A DNA stretch of 60,000 nucleotides, from the NCBI GenBank assembly GCA_009746045.1, contig RPFO01000276.1:2861063-2921062 (forward strand). Direction: 5' to 3'. Below the pieces are notes generated by a model. The model was not told the DNA's origin and did not search any database. It saw nothing but the letters and a program-made list of their open reading frames with translations. Of the stretch, positions 41,701 through 54,100 are shown piece after piece. Source of the stretch: Mesostigma viride (Eukaryota > Streptophyta > Mesostigmatophyceae > Mesostigmatales > Mesostigmataceae). Each line of letters begins with the position of its first letter. The stretch's first letter is position 1. Position numbers and translations under genes: made by a program.

Positions 41701-44700
41701 GAGCGTCGAGATGGACCTGCTGTCCTGCCTGTAATGGTGGCGTTATTCTCGTTCTCTATGGGGCATCACCTCCCATCAATTGGAAGTTATTAGGAAGTTG
41801 CTGGGGAGTCGACCCGGGCCGGCTTCTTTTCCTGCGATGCCTGCGGCGCCTGTTTCTGATCCTACAGTGCACTGCTTATTGCACTGCTTATCTGCGCCCT
41901 CGTTGCCTGTGTCACACCCTGTCCCCCGAAACCATGTGCCCCTCCCCGTGTGTGTGCACCCAGGTTCACCATCCCTGGGACGGTTCTACTTGCACAGGTC
42001 ACCTTCTGCCTGACCAGCTTCCTAGACCCCGGCACGCTCACCTCCCAGAACGTGTCGGCGCAGCGTGACATCTACTGCTTCGACCACATGCTGTACAACC
42101 CGAAAGTGTGCGACACGTGTGGCATACCCAGGTGGGTGGGCGGCGGGGCGGGGCGCTGCGATGTAAGGAATTGGGGGTAGGTGGGTGGGCGGCGGGCCGA
42201 TTCGCTGCGATGTAAGGATCGGGGGTAGGTGGTGGGCGGCGGGGCGGTGCGCTGCGATGTAAGGATCGGGGATAGGTGGGTGGGCAGCGGGCCGATTCGC
42301 TGCGATGTAAGGATCGGGGGTAGGTGGGTGGGCGGCGGGGCGGTGCGCTGCGATGTAAGGATCGGGGGTAGGTGGGTGGGCGGCGGGGCGGGGCGCTGCG
42401 ATGTAAGGATCGGGGGTAGGTGGGTGGGCGGCGGGGCGGTGCGCTGCGATGTAAGGATCGGGGTAGGTGGGTGGTGCGAGGGGCATGCCACCGGTGCGAT
42501 GGATGCCACTAGTGCTTGGGAGTCGCTGTCCCTTGTGATGAAAGCAGTCAGGAAACCGAGCGATTGGATGGGGGGTGGGCGGCGGGGCGGGGTGGGGTGG
42601 GAAGATTGGAAAGTCGGTGGGGTCGGGACGAATGGATCCTGCGCCCTTGATGATAGGCGTTGCCAGCAGATGCTCCTCCTCGCTTTGTCACCCTTTGTTC
42701 GCTGCGCGTGCCACGCTTCGTTTGCTGCACATGTCTTGAGAAGGCAAGGGGATTCAGGATGGGACCATACCCAGGCAAGGGGGTCGACCTGGCTTCACCG
42801 TGTGTGAGCCCACCTGCTTGGAAGGGCTTCTTCCGGGTGCTTGGAATAGCTTTTTCCGGGAGCCAGGTGTCACCCTGTGTGTTATCTCTCACCCTTGACT
42901 GGTATCCACCACACTGTCCCTGTGATGGATGGCACTGCCCGGCATCTGCCTGCGTGTGCTCTCGCCCTTGGTGTGTCTCATGCCCTGGCTGCCTGCAGAC
43001 CTGCGCGCTCCAAGCACTGCAGCATCTGCAACCGCTGCGTCGCCCGATTTGACCACCACTGCGCATGGATGGTGGGTGGTGCGACTAGTGCGCTCCAAGC
43101 CTCGCTTGCCCTGGGTGCCAACCGGCCAGTCGCTGTCATGTTACTGGTGCCTTTTTCCTAGGGAATGGTGAGGTGGTCACGTTACTAGCATCTGACTGGA
43201 CATTGGTACAGTGTGTGCATGGTGTCTCAGGGGGGGGAGGGTTAACTGGATTACGTGCCAGACTTGGGAGATCAACTCATGAGTTCGTTGACCAGTAACG
43301 TTGGATGCCCGCACCCACATGACCCAACTAACTGGCTGCTTCGCCGCATCCTCCTTGGCTCCCTTCGCACGTGGCTCGCAGAACAACTGCATTGGGGCCA
43401 AGAACACGCGCTACTTCCTAGCTTTCCTGGTCGTGTGAGTGCATCTTGTGCTTGCTGTATGGTATTGTGCTGGTCTTGTGCTTGCGGTATGGTATTGTGC
43501 TGGTCTTGTGGTCGCGGTATGGTCTTGTGCTGGTCTTGTGCTTGCGGTATGGTCTTGTGCTGGTCTTGTGCTGGTCTTGTGCTTGCGGTATGGTATTGTG
43601 CTGGTCTTGTGGTTGCTGTATGGTATTGTGCTGGTCTTGTGGTTGCTGTATGGTCTTGTGCTGGTCTTGTGGTCGCGGTATGGTCTTGTGCTGGTGTTGT
43701 GGTTGCGGTGTATTGTGCTGGTCTTGTGGTCGCGGTATGGTCTTGTGCTGGTCTTGTGGTCGCGGTCTGGTATTGTGCTGGTCTTGTGCATGCGGTCTGG
43801 TATTGTGCTGGTCTTGTGGTCGCGGTATGGTCTTGTGCTGGTCTTGTGCTTGCGGTATGGTATTGTGCTGGTCTTGTGCTTGCGGTATGGTATTGTGCTG
43901 GTCTTGTGCTTGCTGTATGGTCCTGTGCTGGTCTTGTGGTCGCGGTATGGTCTTGTGCTGGTGTTGTGGTTGCTGTATATTGTGCCGGTCTTGTGCTTGC
44001 GGTATGGTATTGTGCTGGTCTTGTGCTTGCTGTATGGCCTTGTGCTGGTCTTGTGGTGGCGGTATGGTCTTGTGTTGGTCTTGTGGTCGGGGTATGGTCT
44101 TGTGCTGGTCTTGTGCTCGCGGTATGGTCTTGTGCTGGTCTTGTGGTTGCGGTACGGTCTTGTGCTGGTCTTGTGGTTGCGGTATATTGTGCTGGTCTTG
44201 TGGTTGCGGTACGGTCTTGTGCTGGTGTTGTGGTTGCTGTATACTGTGCCGGTCTTGTGGTCGCGGTATGGTCTTGTGCTGGTCTTGTGGTCGCGGTCTG
44301 GTATTGTGCTGGTCTTGTGCTTGCGGTATGGTCTTGTGCTGGTCTTGTGGTCGCGGTATGGTCTTGTGCTGGTCTTGTGCTCGCGGTATGGTATTGTGCT
44401 GGTCTTGTGGTCGCGGTATGGTCTTGTGCTGGTCTTGTGGTCGCGGTATGGTCTTGTGCTGGTCTTGTGGTCGCTGTATGGTCTTGTGCTGATCTTGTGG
44501 TCGCGGTATGGTCTTGTGCCGGTCTTGTGCTTGCGGTATGGTCTTGTGCTGGTCTTGTGCTTGCGGTATATTGTGCTGGTCTTGTGCTTGCGGTATGGTC
44601 TTGTGCTGCTCTTGTGGTCGCCGCATGGTCTGTGCTGGTCTCGTGCTTGCGGTATGGTATTGCGTCGAACTTCAATTGACACCCTCTTTCAATGCCACAG

Positions 44701-47700
44701 GGATTGCATAGCGAGGCGCCCTCGTGGCCAGTAAACCAGGGTTGGTATGACGGAGCAAAGGCTGTGGGAGATGCAAGGCACATGACATGCATATGTTAGA
44801 GGGCGTGCCTTTCTGTCCCCAACTACGTGCCCACTCGTAAGCCCGATGCTCATGCATACTTATGTAATATGGCTTTTGGATATACTGGGCAAGGCATGGC
44901 CTATGCGGCATGGCCTATGCGTTTGCACCCAGTTCCGCGTGTTACAGGCAAGTATTGCGCACGTGTTTTAGCTGGCATTGTTTAGGAAAGCACTTACTCG
45001 CTAGCATGGTTTAGGAAAGCACAGCACGCCCTCTTCTACCAGATGGGACTCTGCAGGCAGCTGTGTCATTTTAGATGCTGCAGGTCCTTTCACCCGCTGC
45101 GTATGAAAGTCTATGTGAGACACAAGGCCGTTTGGCTCACCGAGCGATTGAGCTGCTTGTGGCTACATGGCTTGGTTTCTATAGTTCTCAAATAGGGATG
45201 TCCCCTGTTGTACAATCTTTGTGTCTGCCAGTTGATGACAAGACTCATCTAAATATGCTTCTATGTAGTATAGATTAAACAGCCTGTCACTGTGTTGCTA
45301 GCGTGTTTAGCTTCATGCATGTTTATGCCACGTATCGACATGCATTTCCAGTGTGTGGCTGTAGCGCCGCTGCGCCCCCCCTCTCCTTATGCTTGCATTC
45401 CTTCATGTGCCGCCCCCCCCCGCCCCTCTCCACTCCTGTTGCCCCCTCTCCCCGCCCCCCCCTCTGCTTCCCTCTCCCCAGCAACGTGTTCATGTGCGCG
45501 TACGGTGTCTACGTGGCGGTGGCCGTGCTGGTCGGGCAGGTCAAAGACCGCGCGGTGCTTCAGGCTGTGTTTGGTACGCTCTCTGCCGCCCTGGTGGTTC
45601 CCCATCGTGGTCATGCGGCCGGTTGCCACCATGTATGCCCCACAGGCCCTGTCCTTATTCTGATACTGCCGTGGCTTGGTTGTTGGCTGGCACGAGTGGC
45701 CACGTCAGCAAGTATGCCAGCTGGCGTTTTCTGACAAACACTCGCCATGCGATGGATTTGAAACTCCTTTTTTTTTGTTAAGTTTGAGTGCATGCCGGAG
45801 GGCATAATTGCGTGTTTCTTCAGTGTGAAGGGCATGGGACAGATCCCATACTTACTACCACACACAAGCAGTTATATGCAGTGCGTTTTGGATCCATAGG
45901 CACAGCACAAGAGGGCTAAATCTTCAAAGCGCACCCCCCCCCCCCCCTCCCCCCCCCTCGGCAGCACTCAGTGGATTTTTCCACACGCATGATGTCACAT
46001 GGACACCGCTCGTGCCGCCGTCCCTGACAGATTCACCCCCACGGCCCCACAGGCTCATTTTCACGCTTGGTGTCAACTGACTGATTAGCAAGCTGCTCAC
46101 TGTCCGCACCCATGGCTGCGGCTGCCTGCCTTGAGCCCGCGAGACTGGCTAGGACCGTCTGGCTTTGTTGCTTGGGTAGGAGAGTGGCATGGTGATTTTT
46201 GTACAAGAAATGGGAGACGGGGGGGGGGGGAGGGCGGGGGGGGCTCGGAAGCCACCATTTTTCTTTCTTCCTTGCCATGCCTCACATCCATACCCATACA
46301 GACACATGGCATTTGCACGCCTTTGTGCTATGAGCTCTGTGAATCTGAGGCACAATACTTCAGCCATGTCTAGTGAGGCACCAGGTTGCCAGAAGGCACT
46401 CTGCCTTTTTCGAGGTAGTGTGCCTGCTTCCTTAGGCCCCCTTGGTTCGCTAATGACCTGGTATTGCGATCGCTTAAACTTGTTACTGGGCGGGACCGGC
46501 TCGACAATCCTTTCCCCCCTCCTTAACCCCTTACCCCCCTTTCCTCCAACTCCCCCCCACACCCCCCACACCCCACCCACCCACCCCACCCAACACCCCA
46601 TCGTCCCCCTAACAACCCCACCCCACACACCCACCCCGCCCCACCCCACCCCACCCCACCCCCACCCCCTTGGTGCAGAGGACAAGGGGGGCCACGAGAT
46701 CCTGGTCTCACAATCCATGTCCATCCTGGTTCAGGTGAGGGCATGTGCGTGCGTGTGCAGGTGAGGCATAGTAATGCTGCAGCAGGTGAGTCCATGTCTG
46801 TGTGGGTGCAGGTGAGGCTACTAGAAGGTCATGCTCATGTCTGTGCCGATGAGGCACCCCACTATGCCCAATGCAGGTCGCGTGCACACTGCACGCTTGT
46901 CACATGGCGGGATTCCCACACCTCGTGGAGCTCTGTCACGCCACGCGCATGCCATGTTCTGCTCTGGAAATATGAGTTGCATGAACATCGGGATGCCTGC
47001 AATAGCTGCCTATTGCTGGTGGTGGTCGCCGTCCACACTGTTGGCATCTGGCGCTTGCATCCACAGGGTTATCCACCCCAACCATTGGTGTGCGCATGTG
47101 GGCGTAGGCATTCTCTGGGTCTGCCTAACGACACCCACCCAGCCCACTATGAGTTGTCTGGATAACAATGCGCTCCCAAAGAAATGCTCTTCAAAGGCCT
47201 TGTACTGCTGGCCAGCCCTTGCCAGGGGCCATCCACAGGCTTAGTGGCCACGGATGTTACTCCCACGTGCGCCGCTCGCGCTACGCTCCCACGCGGGCTA
47301 GTGCAATAACAAGTAATCAACGGAGTAGCAGATAGCATTTGCAGGTAGTAAATTAGCATAGCGTGTTACTTTTTCGGGTAATGAGCTGCATGCTCTGGCC
47401 ATGGGACAGCTCCTGGTTGGTCCCTGGGCGCATCCTCTGCCGCGTCCTGTTACAAGGGTACCTGGGTTCCTGTGGAAGAATGTTGTTTTCCTGTCGGCCC
47501 AAGTGACGCACGCATGTTGCGTGTGTATGCATGCAACATTGCTGACCCCTATGCTGACCTTGCATGTCCTCCCTGTCACTTTTGCCCCATGGCTCCACCC
47601 CATCTGCTCCACCCCATCTGCTCCAACCCATCTGCTCCACCCCATCTGCTCCACCCTGTCTGCTCCACCCCATCTTCTCCACCCCATCCGCTCCACCCTA

Positions 47701-48991
47701 TCTGCTCCACCCCATCTGCTCCAACCCATCTGCTCCACCCCATCACCACTGCCCTGTGCGGCATGCTTTCCCCCCGTATGGCCGACACCTGCGCCCGTGG
47801 CGTGCGCCAGTGGCTGCTTCTCCACTTCTCCCTGCTCGTGCTCACCGCCGTCTTCCTCTTCCTCGCGGGCCTGCTCATGGTCAGCTTCCTTGGGTACCAC
47901 CTGTGGCTGGTCGCGCGCAACCTGACCACCAACGAGGTGAGCGGGCAGCTGGTTGCCACGTGCCAGAGGAATCTGGTCAGTAGAGGGTTTGGCATACCCC
48001 AAGATCGCTGGCTGGCTGGCAGAGCACCAGCTTGCTTGCCTGCGTGCATGGTTGGGTCTGTGTTGCCAGCGTGCCTCTGCCGCAGGTGGATGTCACTGTG
48101 CAGGCCACGTAGACCACTAGTGTTCATTCACGGATCCTTCAACTCCCAGCTAGCATTGGTTTTCCCACCCCGGCATGCAGAATGTGAGGAAGGGGGTTGT
48201 TGAGAGGAAATCGCTCAAGAGCTTGGAATGCTGCCATGCCTGGGGATGGCCATCTGTTGTTGTGCAAGACAGTTACAACGCGTGCCTGTACGGCCGGGCC
48301 TCCTGGTTGAAGCCATTCTTGCTAGTGCCAGACACGTTGGACAATCAGCTGCTGGCAGCATTGTGGGAATTCAGTGACACCTTGGTATAAAATGTGATGT
48401 TAGAAGGGCCTTAGTATTGCCGTATTTTAGGTGCAAGGCTTGAGAGGTCGCGGATAGCATGCTGGAATATTCGCTCAGGTGCAGGCGAGTTTGTGTCTCT
48501 GCGTAGAATGGGTTGGGCTTGTTTGCTGGCTGACTGGTCTACCCGCTGTCTGTCTCGCTGCAACGTCGGCCCTGCCCATGGCGTCGCAATACCAGACGTA
48601 CAAGGTCAAGGACTACAAGGAGATGTATCGAGAAAAGCTGCGAAACGCCCGGCAGGAAGCTGCCAGTCATGCGAGCGCCGCTGAATCACCCTCGATCCAA
48701 AAAGGCGGCGGCGGCGCCCCTGAGAATGAGAGCATGCAGGTGCGCAAGCAGGAGCACGGCACCATCCTGCGCCAGCGGTCCTACTCCATCATTCACATGG
48801 GGGAGCAGTCGCCGCGCGTGAGGAGCAGCCTCTCGGCATCATCTCCATCTACTTCGAGCCATGGTGGTGGCGGGGGTGGTGGTAGTGGTGGGCACAGGTA
48901 CTCGGTCACGTTGTCGCCGTATGAAAATGTGTATGACAATGGCCTGTGGGATAACTTTGCAGAGGTGTTGTTTCCTCTGTCTACGTGGTGA
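38778..48991 (+). CDS. DHHC-type protein S-acyltransferase (palmitoyltransferase), ten exons
   Basis: Exons: 38778-38926, 40129-40222, 40713-40807, 41964-42131, 42999-43071, 43382-43434, 45482-45573, 46679-46734, 47811-47936 and 48596-48991. All phases fit and give 433 residues. The enzyme attaches palmitate to cysteines of membrane-associated proteins. Seen: a hydrophobic N-terminal segment ([20 protein letters not shown]), the DPG motif at 134-136, the cysteine-rich domain from CDTC to CIG with DHHC at 187-190, later membrane segments in exons 7 and 9, and TTNE at 299-302. The end '[19 protein letters not shown]' and the overall layout resemble plant PAT15/16/17-type enzymes. Exon 10 carries a poly-glycine insert. 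Introns total about 8.9 kb and hold several minisatellites. Confidence 0.93.
39262..39811. repeat. 46-bp minisatellite in intron 1 of the DHHC gene
   Basis: About 12 almost identical tandem copies of a 46-bp unit (contains TTTGTCGGCTGTCCTAGGTG). Variation is nearly limited to AACC/AATC at one site, and the variants are grouped, which points to recent expansion. Confidence 0.97.
40885..41070. repeat. 15-bp minisatellite in intron 3 of the DHHC gene
   Basis: About 12 degenerate copies of a 15-bp unit of the type GATGATGGCATGATT. Confidence 0.9.
42128..42475. repeat. 48-bp minisatellite at the start of intron 4 of the DHHC gene
   Basis: About 7 copies of a 48-bp unit containing GGTGGGTGGGCGGCGGGGCG and GCTGCGATGTAAGGATCGGG. 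The first unit overlaps the splice donor (GTGGGTGG at 42132), so each copy carries a donor-like word. Confidence 0.95.
43440..44665. repeat. 30-bp minisatellite in intron 6 of the DHHC gene
   Basis: About 40 copies of a unit of the type TGTGCTGGTCTTGTG followed by CTTGCGGTATGGTAT, with some 24- and 27-bp variants. The unit length is a multiple of three and has no stop, so frames of 350-500 codons are open on both strands; these are not genes. Confidence 0.97.
45930..46672. repeat. C-rich tracts in intron 7 of the DHHC gene
   Basis: C runs at 45932-45958 and CCCCACCC-type repeats at 46510-46670, directly before the acceptor of exon 8. The second tract may serve as an extended pyrimidine tract. 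Confidence 0.7.
47588..47745. repeat. 14-bp minisatellite before exon 9 of the DHHC gene
   Basis: About 11 copies of CTCCACCCCATCTG with single-base variants, ending about 65 bp before the exon 9 acceptor. Confidence 0.93.
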
Positions 48992-49603
48992 TGCCTCTCC
49001 GAGACCCTGTAGCACGCGAGTCAAGTACTGTGCTGACTGGCTCATCAATTACGATCCTTGATGTCGCCGTGTCCAAGGCCTGGAATTTGTGGGGTGCCAA
49101 TCGGGGGCTTTGATAAACCTGGCAATGGTTGCCAATTTCACAACATGCTCGGAGTCAATACGGCCAGTATGTGGCACCCGGGCTCAAGCCCTCGCTGACA
49201 ACACGCGCTGCTCAAACTTGCCCACAGGACCGCCGTGGAAATGTTTCATACGTTATGGTGGTGAGTTGCATGTTGTAAATTAAGATTTGGCAGTTTGACA
49301 AACTTGGCATGCAAGTCAGTCTGTAGGTATGCATGTGTCAATTCATTCATTAAATCACGCGGCTCAGTTGGGAGATCGAGTTACGGGGTGCAACTTTTTA
49401 GTAGGTACATTTTATCTCTGATTGATTCATGCACAGCAAGAAGGGGCAGGGGCCACCGCCCATTCTCTCATCACCTTTATAAAAGGCAGGCCACGTGTTC
49501 AATTAGACTACTCAATGGGATAGAGAGTCTAGCGACTACTGGACATGGGTTCAATAACAGGACAAAACAGAAGCATCTTCGTGTATGCATGCATACCTCA
49601 ATA
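48992..49603. other. DHHC gene 3' UTR and intergenic DNA
   Basis: Contains TGTAA words (49275 and others), the usual algal polyadenylation signal, downstream of the DHHC stop. No other gene is seen before the retroelement. Confidence 0.4.
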
Positions 49604-50037
49604 AATCGTGGTTCTCTGAACATAGTTTCTTTATAGTGAGATGGAAGGGTAGACGCTATAGCTAGGTTATTGGGTTCACGTGACATACCTTTTGAGGCCG
49701 GTGCGGCCTGATCCGGATCAGTCGTGGCCAAAGCTTTGGCCAGTTTTTCTTGGCCAGGTGGCAGGAGCTACGTTGAGATATAAACCTGCCACTGTCTAGG
49801 TTTCTTGGCTCATGGCGTAGTGATTAACTAGATCTAGATTCTTTCTCTCACGCAATATGTGACCTAATAGCCCCGGCAGCCTTACGTAAGCTGCCGGCCA
49901 TTAGAACGCCACATTGCGTCATTTGTTCAGACGCAACATTTGCGTGGCGAAAAAATGCCGTCCGGGCCAAGGCCGCATGACACGCAAAAAAGGACAAAAA
50001 CAAACCCACCTAGCTAAGGTCGGCCTCTTTTCTTTTC
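49604..50037 (+). repeat. split direct repeat A1
   Basis: Pairs with A2 at 54509-54942. Contains short internal palindromes (GGCCAAAGCTTTGGCC; GGCAGCCTTACGTAAGCTGCC-type hairpin near 49875-49898). A1 should hold the promoter of the element. Confidence 0.95.
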
Positions 50038-50124
50038 ACGAGGGCGGCGACAGCAAGCCAGGGGAAACGAACCTCTGGTTTGACGAACCTGTACTGTCGG
50101 AGCCATTTTTGGCCCTGAGCAGCA

Positions 50125-51179
50125 ATGCCGAAGGGGCGCAAAGCTACAGGAGGGCAGGCAGCGCGCGGGGAGGACGGGACGCCCACACCGCGGGCTGCTG
50201 CCGCCAGTCACGCGCCAGTCGCCTTCAGCGCCAAAAAGAAGCAGCTCGCCACTCTGCTCGCCAAGTGCATCAGCCCCGCAGAGGCGGTGGGGGCAGTCGA
50301 GCAGGTCTTCGGTGCCGAGGACTGGGTGACGGACGCCAGCTCGTGGAGCTCGAGCCAGCTGAAGTCTGTCGTGCAGTTGCTGGCCGATCACGTTGATGTT
50401 GGCGACGTGTTGGACGCACGTGACCCAAACGGAACGTTGGTGGCAAAACTGCTGGCCGTGGCAGATCTCGCGGCGGACGAGGAGGAGGATCAGGCGCTGC
50501 CACCAACGACACCTGCGCAGCGAAAAATGGCCAAGCCGAAAGGCGCGGCCAAGGTTTCGGCAGGTGGGGGGGCTGTCGGAAAGGAAATGAGGGCGAGGTT
50601 GGCGACATTCGTTGGGGCACCTCCGGAAACCGAAAATCAGGACGACGAGGAGGACGAGGAGGGGGAGGTCGCAGCCGAGAAATTCATGCAAGGTTTGAAG
50701 GCAGCGCTGGGAGGAATGGAGGGGGCGGGAAGCCACTTCAAGGCCTCGAAAGGGGTGGCGCTGCCAAGCCGAGCCAAGAGCGTGAAATATCGGGTTTCGG
50801 AGCGGGTGCTGCCGGGGGTGTTGGAGGACGCCAGCGACAATGGGATGGGAATCCGGTCGTGGGTCATGACGGTAAAGCCTGGAAATTGGCGGAACATGGA
50901 GAACAGGAAAATTGTCATGAACATTGCATTGGCCATGGACACCCTTCTCAAGGAGCTGGGCTCAGCAGCCGGGGAGCTTGTGGGCATGGAGTACCTAATG
51001 AGGGTGGTGGCGGCCTTGCTGCAGGTGGAGGGCAAGGAGGGGGGGGGTGGAAGGTGGCCAGCCACCTCCTGCCATTGGGGGAGGAGGCTGCACTGTCAGC
51101 CACCCCGGCTGTCAAGGCAGCTCTCCAAACTGCCATCCTCTTGGACAAGCTCAGCAAGGCTCAACAAGTAGGGAAATAG
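50125..51179 (+). CDS. Gag-like protein of the tyrosine-recombinase element
   Basis: Starts with the ATG at 50125 (MPKGRKATGGQ). It is a nucleocapsid-type protein with an acidic stretch (DDEEDEEGE, about residues 172-180) and a folded part 'VMTVKPGNWRNMENRKIVMN'. The frame shifts at the G run near 51040; the natural end is most likely 'ILLDKLSKAQQVGK' with a stop at 51177-51179, reached after a one-base change in that run. As written, the uncorrected frame ends at 51171 with a different tail. The product should coat the RNA intermediate. No zinc knuckle is visible. Confidence 0.7.
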
Positions 51180-54100
51180 AATCCCAGCGGGACCGCTCCC
51201 TTTTCCCGCTGCCATACCCACTTAGGCCAGCGTACACCGCGTGGGGCAGGGTGAGATCGGCACGCCGGCGACAGCGTGCCACGCGCCGCCACCGCGAGTA
51301 CACACTGCAATGCAAGGTAGTGCGTTGGCTTAATTGGCTGTGGGGAGGGGGGCAAGACCCTCCTCCTAACCCTAGAGGGGCGTGCTCTAAGGGGAGGGAG
51401 GAGGCCCTTGCGAGGGTCAAGAGGCACTGCACCTGGCACAGTCGCCGCGTAGGGGGCGTTGCGACAGGCCAGGAGCAAGAAGGTGCTGATGCAATATATG
51501 GGAAGCAGAATAAGTATGAACAACTGCGCGCGGACGCGGTGAGTCTACCAAAGGCGGAGGTGGCGGGGAAGGCACGGCTGCTCGACCTGTTGGCTATGCG
51601 GCCGAGCTGGCGGGAGATATATGCCAGCGAAGAGAACTGCATCAAGCCAGCGGTCGTGGCGAGCGCAAAGTATTGGAATGTGCCCAAGCCCAGCCGGGGA
51701 TGCTCCATGGCTGAATGGGGCAAGCTCATGAGCCGGGCAGCGGGCGTGGGCATGGTGGCGTTCCGGGAGAGGCGGCCCAAGTGGGTGGATGGCTGCTTTG
51801 GAGTGGCCAAGGGGGTGGGTGAGCTTCGGTTCATCGTCAACAGGAAGCTGGGCAACCTGCTGTGGGTGGACCCCCCCAAGATCCTGCTACCCCACCTGGG
51901 CATCCTCGTGGAGGTCTACATCAAAGGCTGGTGCTACTGCGCCAAGAGCGACCTCGTGTCATACTACTATTCCATCGAGGTGCCCGAGTGGTGGTGGGAC
52001 TACCAAGGGCTTCCTAGTGTGTGGTCGACTAGCGTAGGTCTGGCAGGGCCCAGGCGGAAGGTGTGGCCCGTGCTCAAGGTGCTGGCCATGGGACATTCCC
52101 ATGCGGTGGCGCTGGGGGAGGCCATCCATGAGATGGTGCTCTACATGACCGGTGCCCTGGATCCGAGGCGCCAGGTCAACTACCTCTCAAGCGCAGGTGA
52201 GCTCACCTTGGTGCGCGACGAGTGTGGCCAGCCACTGCGCTTGGCCATCGAGTACAAGGAGGAGCGCGCCGGGGAGCTTCAGATTGACCTGGAAAACCCC
52301 CCTGCCCCCATGCTGTCCATCACCATTGATGACTTGGTGGCCAGCAACGGGCGGACCTGCGAGGCGGTGAACCAGCTCATCACGCGCGCTATTGAGGAAG
52401 GCTACCTCCCTAACAACCTTGTGCCGTCTAAGGAGAAGACTAAGATGGCGAGCCTGGAAGGGGACGAGCTAGAAGCCCTAGGGGTGGTGCACCGACGGAA
52501 CGGCGTGCTGGAACCAACGGTCAAGCAGCTCAACCTTGTGATCGCCCACACGCAGGCTATACTCACTCGAGGCCGAGCTACGGCCGAGGGGCTGGCTGCC
52601 GTCTTGGGGCGGTGGTTGTGGCTGCAGATGTTAAGCCGCAGCTGCTTGTCCATTTGGCAGCAATGTTTCAAATTCATCAGCCTGCAAGGGTGGGGGCAGC
52701 GATCCTGGGTGCTGTGGGCCGGGGTGCGGGAGGAGTTAGAGTGTGCCCTGGCCTTGGCTCCCATGCTAAGGGTTGACCGAAGCGCACCTTTGGCCCGTGA
52801 GGTGGTTGCATCTGACGCGTCCACCTACGGGCAAGGTGTCGTGTACGCAACCATGGAGCCGGGCGATGTGACGGAGCTGGCGAGGGCACGAGAGGTGCGG
52901 GGGTACCCGACTTTGCTCATACCAAGTGAGGTGGCCTACGCTGGCCCTAGGCCACTGAGCGCGCGGGCGCAACAAGCAATCACTAGCCAGCAATGGCGGG
53001 TTGGGGTCCGGAGTCGTTGGCGGGATCCGGGGATGCACATCAACGAGAAGGAGGTGCGGGCTGCAGTGAAGGGCGTGGAGAGGAGTGCGCGCAGCTTGGC
53101 AAACCGAGGCAAGCGGGTGGTGAGGTTGGTGGACTCCACCGCGGCGTTGGGCTGCTTGGCTAAGGGGCGGTCCTCATCCCACAAGCTCAACAAGCAGTGC
53201 CGCCGCTTGTGCGCGCTGACCCTCGCCACGGGGAGTCGTTCCCAGTGGGTGTGGACGCCGAGTGCACTTCAACCAGCCGATGGCGTTTCTCGCGGCCAAT
53301 CCATGGCGACTTTCTTGGCAGGCTGGGTGCGCGACCTGACCGCGGAAGGCATCCATCCTAACCCGGGGCCCCCTGCACCTGTTAGCTACCTTCCATTGCT
53401 AGAGGGGAAAGTAAAGCCGGCTACTTTGCTGGCCTACCGTCGTGGTCTTGATTCCCTCTTGACTTGGTGGGAGGCTGGTGGGCGGGCGGACGGGTCATCG
53501 TCACGAGCTGACACCCTTGAGGAGACATTTTGTGCGTATGTCGCCTGGGCTCATTTTCGGGGGTACAGCCGCCAAGTGTGTGTCAATGCCTTGATGGGGT
53601 TGCAACTTTATTATCCCGGTATGGTGAAGCGGTGGGACTTGGCCCGTGGCGTCCTCGCTGGGTGGAAAACACTTGTGCCCCCCCGTGCCCCTCCTCCCAT
53701 TCCATGGGAGGCGGCGTTTGCACTTGCCAGCACGATGGTCATGCAAGGTCAGCGCCTTGCGGGCCTGCTGGTTGTCATCGTGTTCCGCCATTACCTGCGA
53801 ATCTCGGAGGCGCTGAACCTCCGTGTTGGCCATGTGCGCCTCCAGCCTGACGTTCGGCTTGGGCCGGCTCAACGGGGCGCCCTACTGCTGAGGTCTACCA
53901 AGACCTCTAAGGGCAAGACTCAGTCAGTGGTGGTAGAAGATGTGATGTCTGAAACCATCCTCCGTCACTGCATCGCGGGTAAGCACGCTTGGGAGGCCGT
54001 GTTCCCTTTCACCTACCCGCAATTCCGGCGCATTTGGCAGGCTGCGAGTCAGGCCTTGGGGGTCGCCCAGATTTTCACCATTCACGGGCTGCGGCATGGA

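Noticed and set aside
43272-44792. Several 340-506 codon frames on both strands
   Set aside because: They are produced by the 30-bp minisatellite; period is a multiple of three and contains no stop.
49914-50396. 160-codon frame starting in repeat A1, with a twin at 54819-55154
   Set aside because: The shared part is only the repeat; after it the two diverge completely, so the frame is not conserved.
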